Origin: CAZAQV01 sp964487255
GTDB lineage: Bacteria > Myxococcota_A > Polyangia > Polyangiales > CAZAQV01
Reading direction: 5' to 3'
Assembly (NCBI GenBank): GCA_964487255.1
Contig: CAZAQV010000012.1
Span: 120,945-184,944, forward strand
Length of the DNA stretch: 64,000 nt
In this document: positions 17,138-26,373 of the stretch, one piece after another
Numbering within the stretch: the stretch's first letter is position 1
How the letters are laid out: every line of letters starts with the position of its first letter
Notes under the pieces: model-generated
Told to the model about the DNA's origin: nothing
Seen by the model: the letters and a program-made list of their open reading frames with translations, nothing else
The model's database searches: none
Translations under genes and position numbers: made by a program

Positions 17138-18336
17138 GGAGAGCTGGGGGGGGAGTGAGACTTGAGGTGCGTCTCGAGCCAGTCGAGAAGGTGAGACGCG
17201 ACTGCTGTTTTCGACTGGCGCGGCAGGGCTTGGACGTCAGTCTCGCTGACGAGCCAAACTTGGTTGTCGTCGGCGCCAAACGCCGTGCCTGCTTCGTTGG
17301 CGACCACGAGGTCACAGTTTTTCGCCAGGAGCTTGGCTTTGGCATGCTCGACGACATCTTCGGTTTCGAGTGCGAAACCCACCAGTCGGTAGTTTCTTTC
17401 AGGGTCTTCGCCCAAGGTTCCGAGGATGTCTGGGTTTCGAACAAGCGACAATGTCATCGGGCCGTCTGACTTTTTGATCTTGTGATGCGCGGGAGCCTCG
17501 GGGCGATAGTCGCTCACGGCCGCGGTCATGATGAACACGTTGGCGCGCACGCGCTCGCGCATTGTGGCGTCGAACATCTGCTGCGCGCTTTCGACACGAA
17601 CGACCTGGACGCCCTTGGGTGGCTCGAGTGCTGTGGGGCCCGAAATGAGCACGACGTTGGCGCCGCGCGCGCTTGCTTGAGCGGCGATTGCGTAGCCCAT
17701 CTTTCCGCTTGAGTGGTTGCTCAAGAAGCGCACCGGGTCGATCGGTTCACGCGTGGGACCCGCGGTTACGACGACGTGAACGTTCTCGAGTGAACGCATT
17801 TGGTTGTCGCTCATGACGTTGCTGATGGCGACAGCGATCTGTTCGGGTTCGGCCATTCGGCCGATGCCGACGTCGCCGCTCGCCAGCGGGCCGCGCACAG
17901 GACCGACCTGCGTCCAGCCGCGCGCTTGCAGCTTTGTCACATTCTCTTGCGTGGCTTTTTGCTCCCACATCCGCGTGTGCATGGCGGGCGCGAAGAGCAC
18001 AGGAACATCGGCGCACGCCAAGGTGGCGAGCACCGCGTCGTCGGCCATGCCGTGCGCGGCGCGTGCGATCAAGTTGGCTGTCGCCGGCGCGACGACGATG
18101 ATGTCCGCCCAGGCGCTCAGCTCAACGTGCTTTTCGCCTGCCGCTTCCGGGTCCCAAAGGTCGGTGACGGCTGCCTCGCCGGTGATGCCCGCAAAGGTTA
18201 CGGATCCCACGAAGTGGGTCGCGGCCTGCGTCATCACGACACGCACCTGGTGCTCTCGCTTGACCAGCTGACGTACAAGGTCGAGTGCCTTGAACGCCGC
18301 AATGCCTCCCCCGATACCGACCAGCACCTTGGCCAT
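17134..18336 (-). CDS. coaBC: Bifunctional phosphopantothenoylcysteine decarboxylase/synthetase
   Basis: 400 residues from the ATG at 18336 (MAKVLVGIGGGIAAFKALDL). The N-terminal CoaC flavoprotein domain has the PATANLIARAAHGMADD and PAMHTRMWE motifs. The C-terminal CoaB domain begins at VHVVVTAGPTREPIDPVRFL with SNHSSGKMGYAIA and ends with NEAGTAFGADDNQV. Together they convert 4'-phosphopantothenate plus cysteine to 4'-phosphopantetheine for coenzyme A. Confidence 0.96.
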   Translation of the reverse strand: MAKVLVGIGGGIAAFKALDLVRQLVKREHQVRVVMTQAATHFVGSVTFAGITGEAAVTDLWDPEAAGEKHVELSAWADIIVVAPATANLIARAAHGMADDAVLATLACADVPVLFAPAMHTRMWEQKATQENVTKLQARGWTQVGPVRGPLASGDVGIGRMAEPEQIAVAISNVMSDNQMRSLENVHVVVTAGPTREPIDPVRFLSNHSSGKMGYAIAAQASARGANVVLISGPTALEPPKGVQVVRVESAQQMFDATMRERVRANVFIMTAAVSDYRPEAPAHHKIKKSDGPMTLSLVRNPDILGTLGEDPERNYRLVGFALETEDVVEHAKAKLLAKNCDLVVANEAGTAFGADDNQVWLVSETDVQALPRQSKTAVASHLLDWLETHLKSHSPPSSP

Positions 18337-18470
18337 GAAGGGTAGGGTAGCGCAATTATCCCAGTCGCGGTCCAGCACTCGATCGCGCATTTCTCTCGAT
18401 GCGTTCTAAAGGCAGCCGGCCAGCTTGTGTATAGAAGGGAAAAGGATTCTTCTTGTCGACTGGAGCCACC

Positions 18471-20447
18471 ATGACACAACCTTCTCCCTCAAGTTCTTTT
18501 CGCCACTCCACGCCCTCCCAGCCGCCTGCACACCAGCAGCACCTGCGCTTGGTGAGCGAAGAAAACCAACGTCAGCGTGCGCAGCACCAAGCGGAGGTCG
18601 AGGCGCTCATCGCGGAAGCGGAAGCCGATCCCAAAGCCTATCGAAGGAAGATCATTCGTTGGATCGCGCTCGGTTATGGTGTGGTCGGGTTCACCTTTGT
18701 GGTCGCTGTCGCTATCTTGGCCCTTGTCGGCGGTGCCGTGTTTTGGATGTTTGCGAGCGGCCGCTTTCACGTTGGCGGAATCAAGATCCTGCTCTACCTC
18801 GGGCTGCCAGGCTTGCTTTTGGTGTGGGCGATTTTGCGCGCGCTCTTGGCACGCTACCCCGCTCCACAAGGACGTTACCTTTCCCCGGTAGAGGCACCAA
18901 AGCTTTTCTCAACCATCGAAGCGCTGCGAAGCGAGGCCGGCGTCAAGCCGCTCAAAGCGGTGGTGATCACCGATGACATCAACGCGGCCGTGATGGAGCG
19001 GCCGCGGCTCGGAATGCTGCCGTGGTTCTCGCGTTACCTCATTTTGGGACTACCCCTCATGCAAGGTTTGAGCGCCGAAGAACTCCGCTCGGTAATCGGC
19101 CATGAGTTTGGCCACCTTTCGGCGGCGCACGGGCAGCTGGGTAGTTTTGTCTATCGCGTTCGCCGTGTCTGGCTTCGTCTTTACGAAGACGCCCTCAGAG
19201 GCGACCTCGCTGGCGGTCGCATACTCGGTCGTTTTATCGCTTGGTATGTGCCACGCTTCGACAACATTTCGTTCGCGATCGCGCGCAGCAAAGAGTACGA
19301 GGCCGACGCCACGGCCGCCGCGCTCACGTCCAAAGAGGCCGCGGGTTCAGCCCTCACGCGCATGGAACTGCTCCTCGAGGAGCAGACTCTCTTTTACGAG
19401 GACTTGCGCAAGGCCAACCAGGGCGGTGCAGCCTTGCCAGTCGACCTTCATGAGCAGCTTGGAGCGCGCTTGGCGCAGGCAGCGCAGCACGAAAAAGCGT
19501 CCGATTGGTATGCCCTAAGCCTTACTCGAGCGACCGGGACCGACGATACGCACCCGGCGCTTTGCGATCGCCTTCGCGGCCTCGGGGTTGAGCCCAGCCA
19601 ACCCGCGCCCATGTCGCAAACCGCTGCGCAGGAGCTTCTGGGCCCGATGGAGCAGCAGCTCAACCACGAGTTTAGTGCGGTTTGGCAACAGGGCGCGCGC
19701 GAAGCTTGGAGCCATATTCAAGAGGCGGCTGCTCGCAGCGCTGAGGAACTCGCGATGCTCGATGGCAAGCCCGAACTCAGCAGCGATGAGCGCCTTCAAC
19801 AAGCTGGCCTTTGCCTTCACCTCGGTCAGAGCGAACGCTGCCAGGCCATCTGTGACGCGCTTTTGCTCGAAGAGCCGAACAATGCCTCCGCGCTCTATCT
19901 CTGGGGAGAGGGCGCGCTAGAGCAACAGGACCCGTCGGGCGTTTCAAGACTCGAGCGTGCGATGAAGCTCGATCCTTTCTTGGTTGAGAGCGCCGCGCCT
20001 ACGCTCTACCAATGGCACGCCGCGCGTGGCGAATGGGACCGGGCCGAACGAGTCCGTCACGAACTCGAAGATCACCAGAGCTTGATCGCCAAAGCGCAGC
20101 ACGAACGCTCGTTCTTCGAAAAAGATGACGAAGCCCTGCCGCCGAACAATCCGACCTTGGCGGAACACTTGCGCGACGCGATTGCGCTCCAACCGCGTCT
20201 CAAAGAAGCCTTCTTTTTTCAAAAGAAGCTCGAGTTCTTTCCCGACAAGCCGTTCTGGATCTGCGCGGTTGTGATCAAAAAGAAGTTTACCGATCACGAA
20301 GGCTCCGACTTCTTCGAGATCATGCAAGCGCTGGCCGATAGCGTCGACAGTCCCGACCCGCTTCTGGTGGTATGCGCGAACGACTGGCCCAAACGCCGCC
20401 GAAAAGACCTGCGCAGCCTCCCCGGCGCCGATCTCATGGCAGCTTGA
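18471..20447 (+). CDS. Membrane M48-family zinc metalloprotease
   Basis: 658 residues from the ATG at 18471, which has GGAG five bases upstream (a TTG at 18453 is also possible). Two transmembrane helices at about 65-130 precede the peptidase domain. The zinc site is HEFGH (VIGHEFGHLSAAHG) with the downstream Glu in SKEYEADATAA. The C-terminal third is helical with TPR-like repeats (AEELAMLDGKP..., ALYLWGEGALEQQD). M48 enzymes cleave misfolded membrane proteins or prenylated substrates; the target here is unknown. Confidence 0.87.
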   Translation: MTQPSPSSSFRHSTPSQPPAHQQHLRLVSEENQRQRAQHQAEVEALIAEAEADPKAYRRKIIRWIALGYGVVGFTFVVAVAILALVGGAVFWMFASGRFHVGGIKILLYLGLPGLLLVWAILRALLARYPAPQGRYLSPVEAPKLFSTIEALRSEAGVKPLKAVVITDDINAAVMERPRLGMLPWFSRYLILGLPLMQGLSAEELRSVIGHEFGHLSAAHGQLGSFVYRVRRVWLRLYEDALRGDLAGGRILGRFIAWYVPRFDNISFAIARSKEYEADATAAALTSKEAAGSALTRMELLLEEQTLFYEDLRKANQGGAALPVDLHEQLGARLAQAAQHEKASDWYALSLTRATGTDDTHPALCDRLRGLGVEPSQPAPMSQTAAQELLGPMEQQLNHEFSAVWQQGAREAWSHIQEAAARSAEELAMLDGKPELSSDERLQQAGLCLHLGQSERCQAICDALLLEEPNNASALYLWGEGALEQQDPSGVSRLERAMKLDPFLVESAAPTLYQWHAARGEWDRAERVRHELEDHQSLIAKAQHERSFFEKDDEALPPNNPTLAEHLRDAIALQPRLKEAFFFQKKLEFFPDKPFWICAVVIKKKFTDHEGSDFFEIMQALADSVDSPDPLLVVCANDWPKRRRKDLRSLPGADLMAA

Positions 20448-20591
20448 GCATCCGCATCGTTCCATGGGAGCGAAAAAGACCGGAGCATCTGACGCTCTCC
20501 AGCTGTCCTTGGGGCCAGGATTCAGCGATGTCTCGATTGAAAATGTTCTATTTTTGTCTTGGCATGCAGTTTGCTAAGGTTACATGTGAGC

Positions 20592-22928
20592 ATGGGTAGG
20601 TTTGGGCTAGCGCGCGACGAGCGCGGTGGAGCGATGGACATGGCACTGGTTTTCGGTGCGGTCACGCTCTTGCTTTTCGGGGCGTTTACGAGCATCGGAA
20701 GGGGCTTTCAGACGAGTGTGAGCGAGCAGACGGACGCCGGGCTAGCTGGAGTTGACGCGGAGCCTGCGCGACGCAACGCTGTCGCAGCGAGTGAGCCCGC
20801 AGCAGAATCTGGCGGTTTGGCTGCCCTGGCCGTGGGGGCAGAGGCACCCCTTGTCCACGCATCTGTGGTCGCCAGTTCAGTGTCCGCCGGGACAACGAGC
20901 GGCCCGTCGCTACTTTCGCGCGTTCCGTGGAAAGCGTTTGCGATCATTGCGGTGGGCGTGCTTGTGACGTTTGTGGCGGCGCCGGCTTTGTTGGCGCCCC
21001 TTGCGGCGGTGATGGGTACCGGGATCATTGCCTCGATGGTGATGGGTCTTGCTGCAACGGGTTTCGGTCTACTGGCTGGTGCCACGGTGGCAGCAGCGTT
21101 CGACCGCAATGCCGATGGCTTTCGAGCGCTGGGCACGATGGCGCGAGGTATCAAGGAGTTCCCGGGACAAATTGTGCAGTGCGTTCGAGACAACGGCTAC
21201 AGGTCGTGTCCCGGTGTGATGGCAAACGCGATGTGGGAAGGCATTAAAGAGAGCGTGCTGTCGTGCCGGGAGAACTCGACGGCGGGCTGCATGGAGTCGC
21301 TGGCCATGGTTGTAGGTGGCGGTCATGTTGGTCGTGCCGCGAAGCTCGGAATCTCACGGATGGCGGTCAACAGCTCGCGCGCGGGACTTCAGCGTGCGGG
21401 TGCGATGCTCGAAAATGGGTTTGTGCGAAGTGCGCGCTATGCACTGGGAGCGCGTTTACAAAACGCAGGTAGAGCAGCTCGTATCGCAGCCGTTCTCTCC
21501 CACGGAAGCGATAATCTTCACGCCAACTTTGACGAAGCGACGGTTTTTCGGGGTGGCGACGTTGATGAACTCGCGGCCTTTGTCGGTCAACCACTGGAGC
21601 ATCCGACCGTCGCGCACGCTATCCTTGACCCGGATACCGTCAATCCCAAGGACCTCGAGTCCCTTGGTAACTGGGCAGACGGCCACCGAACCCTTGAAGC
21701 GTGCTCGGTCGCACGCGGGGAGAACTGCTTTAAGGTGACAGCCGCCACGGCACATTCGTTGTCGGAAGGTAGTCTGAATCAGGCGTTACCGACAACGACG
21801 CGCGCGCAATCCACCGTTGACGGTCAGCTAAAGTTCGAATCAGGTGTTGCGACAACCGAGGGAAAGCAACCTTGGGTCGATGCTCTCGTCGACACGCAGG
21901 CTACCGTTGAAGCGGTGCATCGGGGCGATGTAACACCTGATGAGGCTACGCTCCTCCTTGATGCCACGGACCTCTACTGGCGCTCGCTCGGTGTCGAGGA
22001 GCCGCCGCCACTTCGCGTGACGTTGGACGACCCCTACCAAGCCGTGGTGCGTGAAGTCGCATCGTGGCCCGAGGGCAGCCACGGTGTGATTACGGTCGCA
22101 AGAATGGATATTTACGATCGCGCTTGGGGTGCACATATTTTCAACGTTGGGAACATCGAGGGCAAGGTGGTGTTTGTGGAGAACCAAGCGAGAACGTCGC
22201 ATGCCGAGATTCTTTCAAGCATCGCAAGCTCAGCCAATGATATCCGCATACAGCGCATCGGCAGCGTGCATCCCGACATCTTGCCCGACGTTCGTCGCGC
22301 CATTGATGATCTGGGCCTCCTGACCCAAGACCCGCTGACCGTGGTAGACAGCATCAACTACCCGCTTTCGCCACGCGATGGGGTACTTCATCAAGTTGCT
22401 TCGCATCACACCAACGGCTCGAAATACGAAGTCGTCACGCAAAAACGTCTGGATGAAGCGCGTCGTGTGTTCGGAGAGGCCGACGAAACCTTGCGGTACG
22501 CCGAATCTGGCTACGACATCAAGGCACAGGAACGACGCGAGTTCTCTTCGGATGAGCTTGAGAAGTTACGCCTTGTGCGAGAAGTTGCTGAGAACCGTCA
22601 GACCATAGCTTTCATGCAAGAGCAACACGCGAGCAGAGCATCCTATCGCGTCTGGCAGGAGCCTCGCCCCATGGAGGCGGCAACCGTTGCAGAGGTTCAT
22701 CGCTACGTTGACGAGGCGATTGCCCAGCTGGACGCCATCGTGGAGTTCCGTGAAGGAGTGCACAGGATCTTTCGTAAGGAGGCCGAGCTAGCAGGCTCGG
22801 GTCATGATCGCGTTGAAGCTGTGATTGCAGACGAGTTGCGGGAGTTCGCAGAAGCTCGCCTAGACTTCGAGCAAACGCGCGAAGCCCTGCTGCGCGAGGT
22901 CCAAGACCTCCAAGTCAGCACTAAGTAG
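20592..22928 (+). CDS. Large protein with TadE-like N-terminus and papain-toxin-like segment
   Basis: 778 residues from the ATG at 20592. The N-terminus (LARDERGGAMDMALVFGAVTLLLFG) resembles TadE/TadG pseudopilin signals: charged, small residues, then a helix. A long hydrophobic stretch lies at about 113-170. In the C-terminal half, GENCFKVTAATAHSL (C379), GAHIFNVGNIEGK (H515) and VVFVENQ (E530/N531) line up with the Cys-His-Asp/Asn pattern of Tox-PL papain-fold glutamine deamidases. The end (600-778) is coiled-coil-like. This is a motif-level call. No immunity gene is recognised beside it. Confidence 0.5.
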   Translation: MGRFGLARDERGGAMDMALVFGAVTLLLFGAFTSIGRGFQTSVSEQTDAGLAGVDAEPARRNAVAASEPAAESGGLAALAVGAEAPLVHASVVASSVSAGTTSGPSLLSRVPWKAFAIIAVGVLVTFVAAPALLAPLAAVMGTGIIASMVMGLAATGFGLLAGATVAAAFDRNADGFRALGTMARGIKEFPGQIVQCVRDNGYRSCPGVMANAMWEGIKESVLSCRENSTAGCMESLAMVVGGGHVGRAAKLGISRMAVNSSRAGLQRAGAMLENGFVRSARYALGARLQNAGRAARIAAVLSHGSDNLHANFDEATVFRGGDVDELAAFVGQPLEHPTVAHAILDPDTVNPKDLESLGNWADGHRTLEACSVARGENCFKVTAATAHSLSEGSLNQALPTTTRAQSTVDGQLKFESGVATTEGKQPWVDALVDTQATVEAVHRGDVTPDEATLLLDATDLYWRSLGVEEPPPLRVTLDDPYQAVVREVASWPEGSHGVITVARMDIYDRAWGAHIFNVGNIEGKVVFVENQARTSHAEILSSIASSANDIRIQRIGSVHPDILPDVRRAIDDLGLLTQDPLTVVDSINYPLSPRDGVLHQVASHHTNGSKYEVVTQKRLDEARRVFGEADETLRYAESGYDIKAQERREFSSDELEKLRLVREVAENRQTIAFMQEQHASRASYRVWQEPRPMEAATVAEVHRYVDEAIAQLDAIVEFREGVHRIFRKEAELAGSGHDRVEAVIADELREFAEARLDFEQTREALLREVQDLQVSTK

Positions 22929-22947
22929 GACTCTAGAATGCAACCAG

Positions 22948-24450
22948 TTAGGGTTTGGCGGCGTATTTGGAGCCGGCGCGGTATTGGTCGGTCCAGCCAC
23001 TGCGACCGGAGATGCCGAGTTCTTTTTGCTCGATGTAACGGCTGCCATCGTCGTCGAGATACATGATGAGTTTCGCGTCGGCGGTGTATTCACGATGCTG
23101 GTCTCCAGGTGGCGGCTCGTAGCCTTCAGGTGCTGGGCCACCCGTGCCGAGCGACCATATTTCGGTGGTGGGCGGGTAATAATCTTCGACCTCTTCGATG
23201 GTCGGTTCGACCGCGTCCGGCAAGGCCGCGGGTGGTGTGTCGCTCACGGTTTGGGGTTGGCTGTCTGTGTTCTCATTTGCGTCGGCTACAGCGAGTAGTT
23301 CGTGTTCGTTTGGCTGTTCGGCGGGTGCGATTTCTCTGATGCGGGTCACCCGAAAGCCGGGGGTACCGCGCTGACGAAGCACGCGAACGCCTGCGGGGAG
23401 ACTCGGGTCTTCGTCTTCTTGTACTTCGAAGGGAATGAGCTCCGTGATCTCGCGGCGAAAGGTCACATCGCGGGTGCGCTTCGCGGCATAGATCTCGGCG
23501 TACACCCGGCCACCTTCGACGCGCATACTGATCGCGATGGGCATCTCGGTGTTGTTGCGAAAGCGAAAGTTGAGGTTTGGATAGGACACCGCAGCGTCGA
23601 GCCCGAGCTTAATGTACGACGAAGGGCGGCTGTGCGGCTTGCGTTCCAGAATCTCAAGTCCTGCAAAGAACACAGCCGCATGAAGCGTGCCCGAGACCTG
23701 GCAGGTCCCGCCACCGATGCCGTCGACGAGTTCTCCCGAAGCGATCACCGGCGCCACACGAAAGCCGTTCGTCTCGCTGCGCTCGCCTACGAGTTCGTTG
23801 AAGTCGAACACCTCCCTAGGTTGAAGCAAGTGTCCGTCGATCTTGTCGGTGGCGACACGCAAGTTGAAGGTGCGGTTCTTTTTGCGTCCGTCATATGACG
23901 TTGAAAAGTGTGCGAGCTGCTCATCAAACGCGTTCGAGGTGAGCATCGGGCTATCTTCAGAAACGCGCGGCGGCGAAACGTCGTCGTAAGCCGCTTCGAC
24001 TTCGCGGTCGCCGTAGCGCATGGCGGAAACGATGCGTGCGAAAGTTTGGCGGAGGGAGAGGTTGATGCCGGCGCGTCCCTGCACGACGCGTCTTTCCTCA
24101 CGCACATAGCGGGTCGGTGTCGGTTTGGTGTCGGCCGCGTCCTTGATCGCTACGAGGGTGTTCCATAGCGCCTCTTTTCTGACATGCGCCGAGATGCGCG
24201 GCATGTCCTCGCCCGCTGCTCGCGAGAGTACCAGCGCGCGAGTGAGTGCCTTGACGTCGACCTTGGCGCCCCAGTCGATGCGCTTCTTGGTGAAACTCTG
24301 CCCACCGACGTGGAGCGTGAAGTCCTCGTGCATGAAGGTCTTGGCTGCAGAGAGCGCGGCCTGGGCCGGAGGAAGTTGCTCTTGGGCACGGGTTCCGGCG
24401 GGAAGGGAGATCGTCGCCAAAAATACGAGCACAACGAGAAGAAGGCGCAT
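22948..24450 (-). CDS. VanW-family secreted protein
   Basis: 500 residues with a signal peptide (MRLLLVVLVFLATISLPAGTRA). It shows the VanW domain core: REVFDFNELVGERSETNGF, then DGIGGGTCQVSGTLHAAVFFAGL, followed by a G5-like region (EITELIPFEVQEDEDPSLP). An acidic Pro-rich linker and a short C-terminal tail with LIMYLDDDGSRYIEQKEL follow. VanW-domain proteins act in the envelope and probably bind peptidoglycan; the exact function is unknown. Confidence 0.87.
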   Translation of the reverse strand: MRLLLVVLVFLATISLPAGTRAQEQLPPAQAALSAAKTFMHEDFTLHVGGQSFTKKRIDWGAKVDVKALTRALVLSRAAGEDMPRISAHVRKEALWNTLVAIKDAADTKPTPTRYVREERRVVQGRAGINLSLRQTFARIVSAMRYGDREVEAAYDDVSPPRVSEDSPMLTSNAFDEQLAHFSTSYDGRKKNRTFNLRVATDKIDGHLLQPREVFDFNELVGERSETNGFRVAPVIASGELVDGIGGGTCQVSGTLHAAVFFAGLEILERKPHSRPSSYIKLGLDAAVSYPNLNFRFRNNTEMPIAISMRVEGGRVYAEIYAAKRTRDVTFRREITELIPFEVQEDEDPSLPAGVRVLRQRGTPGFRVTRIREIAPAEQPNEHELLAVADANENTDSQPQTVSDTPPAALPDAVEPTIEEVEDYYPPTTEIWSLGTGGPAPEGYEPPPGDQHREYTADAKLIMYLDDDGSRYIEQKELGISGRSGWTDQYRAGSKYAAKP

Positions 24451-24559
24451 GCCTCGATGACACCCATCGAGCGCGAATTCGTCAACTTTTCTGCGATAAA
24501 TGCCATGGCCATGCGCTCGCAGGTTGCCGCGCGGAAACGCGGTTGCTAGGCAGTTGGGA

Positions 24560-24934
24560 ATGGCGGATCAAGGGACGGTTGCGCGCCAAAAGCGCGTACA
24601 ATGGTGGCTTTCGCTTACTTTGCTCATCGCGCTCGGCTCTTTGGTCCTTGGTGTTGTGACCACGACCTTTGGGCTTTTCGGTTACTTGCAGCTTGGGCCG
24701 TTGCAAGTCTCGCTTTCAGTGTTGACGACGATGGCGAGTCTGGCTGCGGCAGCCCTGGTCTACAGGAGCGCAACTGCGTTGGGTGACGCTCCACGCGTTG
24801 CCGCCTTGCGAGCAGCACTGGCTGTGACCCCATTTTTGGGATTAATGGTCGCGGCTGGCGAGCTTGGTCGTCTTGGCAATGCTCGGCTCAAGCGAGGGGA
24901 CGAGAACAATATGCTCGGCATGCCAAGCCCCTAG
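24560..24934 (+). CDS. Small membrane protein
   Basis: 124 residues from the ATG at 24560, with two to three hydrophobic helices (LSLTLLIALGSLVLGVVTTT, LQVSLSVLTTMASLAAAALVY, LAVTPFLGLMVAAGEL). No family recognised. It ends 24 bp from the convergent glyA stop. Confidence 0.55.
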   Translation: MADQGTVARQKRVQWWLSLTLLIALGSLVLGVVTTTFGLFGYLQLGPLQVSLSVLTTMASLAAAALVYRSATALGDAPRVAALRAALAVTPFLGLMVAAGELGRLGNARLKRGDENNMLGMPSP

Positions 24935-24957
24935 GCACCCGAAAGACCGTTGGGGCT

Positions 24958-26199
24958 CTAAGCCGGGACGGGGAAATCTTTGCAGAGCTCGCGGATTTCG
25001 CCCGCAATGCGCGAGGCCAGGGCCTCGTCGTCGGGTGACTCGATGACGTCGGCCATCCAATTGCCGAGCGTTTTCATTTCGTCGCTGCCCATGCCCCGCG
25101 TGGTGAGGGCGGGCGTGCCGATACGGATGCCCGAGGGGTCGAAGGGTTTGCGTGGGTCGAAGGGAATTGAGTTGCAGTTGGTGACGATGCCAGCCCGTTC
25201 GAGCGACTTGGCGGCCTTGCGACCCGGCACGTCCTTGGAGGTCAGATCGCAGAGGATGAGGTGATTGTCTGTACCGCCGGTGATGAGGTCGACGCCGCGC
25301 GACTGCAATGACTCGGCCAGCGTTTTGGCGTTGTCGACCACGGCTTTGGCGTAGTCCTTATGTTCTTCGCTTGCAGCGAGCTTTGCTGCAATGGCGATGC
25401 CGGCGGTGGTGCCGTTGTGCGGACCGCCCTGTAGGCCCGGAAACACCGCGCGGTCGATGGCTTTGGCGTGCTTTTCGTCGCACATGATCATGCCGCCGCG
25501 TGGACCGCGAAATGTTTTGTGGGTCGTTGAAGTCGTCACTTCGGCGACGCCGATGGGCGATGGGTGCGCGCCACCCGCCACGAGCCCAGAGATGTGCGCG
25601 ATATCTGCGACAAGGACTGCGCCCACCTCGTCGGCGATTTGCCGAAAGCGCGCGTAGTCGATGGTTCGCGCGTATGCCGTGGCCCCACACCACAGTAGCT
25701 TTGGTTTGTGTTCGCGTGCGAGCGAAGCCACCTCGTCGAAGTCAATGCGGTGGTCTTTTTTGCTCACGCCGTATTGAACCGCGTTGTAGTACGCCCCGGT
25801 GATGGAGACCTTCCAGCCGTGTGTCAAGTGCCCGCCGCCGGGCAGACCCATGCCCATGATGGTGTCGCCGGGCTTGCAGAATGCGAAGTAGACCGCGAGG
25901 TTTGCTGGCGAGCCCGAGTACGGTTGGACGTTGGCGTGGTCGGCGCCGAAGGCCGCCTTGACCCGCGAGACCGCCAGCGCTTCGATAGCGTCGATGTGGG
26001 CCTGACCTTCGTAGTAGCGTTTGCCCGCGTAGCCCTCGGAGTACTTGTTGTTCAGCACCGAGCCGCAGGCCTCCATCACCGCGCGGGGTGCGTAATTTTC
26101 GCTGGCGATTAGGCGCAGGGTGTCGTGCTGGCGCTGTTCTTCGGCCGCAATGGACTGGTAGATTTCAGGGTCGAGTTCGCGGATGGTAGACGTAAGCAT
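24958..26199 (-). CDS. glyA: Serine hydroxymethyltransferase
   Basis: 413 residues, normal length. It interconverts serine plus tetrahydrofolate with glycine plus 5,10-methylene-THF. Visible: RLIASENYAPRAV, NKYSEGYAGKRYYEGQ, the PLP lysine in TTSTTHKTFRGPRGG, and ITGGTDNHLILCDL near the C-terminus. Divergent from trpE. Confidence 0.97.
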   Translation of the reverse strand: MLTSTIRELDPEIYQSIAAEEQRQHDTLRLIASENYAPRAVMEACGSVLNNKYSEGYAGKRYYEGQAHIDAIEALAVSRVKAAFGADHANVQPYSGSPANLAVYFAFCKPGDTIMGMGLPGGGHLTHGWKVSITGAYYNAVQYGVSKKDHRIDFDEVASLAREHKPKLLWCGATAYARTIDYARFRQIADEVGAVLVADIAHISGLVAGGAHPSPIGVAEVTTSTTHKTFRGPRGGMIMCDEKHAKAIDRAVFPGLQGGPHNGTTAGIAIAAKLAASEEHKDYAKAVVDNAKTLAESLQSRGVDLITGGTDNHLILCDLTSKDVPGRKAAKSLERAGIVTNCNSIPFDPRKPFDPSGIRIGTPALTTRGMGSDEMKTLGNWMADVIESPDDEALASRIAGEIRELCKDFPVPA

Positions 26200-26238
26200 C
26201 GCTCAGGTGATAGCACAGCTAAACGACATCATCTTGTC

Positions 26239-26347
26239 AGTGATCCAGGGCGCGATACGGCGTTGTCGCCTGCGGTGCCTGCGCACCTATTTCAACATAG
26301 GCTTACGCGGGCTCCTCGGCTCCGCCTTGTCTCGCACCTGGCTTACT
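26239..26347. repeat. Long imperfect palindrome between glyA and trpE
   Basis: About 109 bp, with termini agtgatccagggcgcga / tctcgcacctggcttact that are inverted copies with mismatches. A central inner pair (cctatttcaacatagg) gives an overall hairpin. It may be a small MITE-like repeat or a transcribed leader hairpin upstream of trpE. No leader peptide rich in Trp was seen. Confidence 0.45.
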
Positions 26348-26373
26348 GCCAAGCTGGCGCCGTTTACACGCGT

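Noticed and set aside
26125..26373. Longer trpE start at 26125
   Set aside because: The extra 83 residues overlap glyA and the palindrome and are not like TrpE; the family N-terminus begins at the ATG at 26374.
26200..26373. Trp attenuator leader peptide before trpE
   Set aside because: No short ORF with consecutive Trp codons followed by alternative hairpins was found; only the imperfect palindrome is present.
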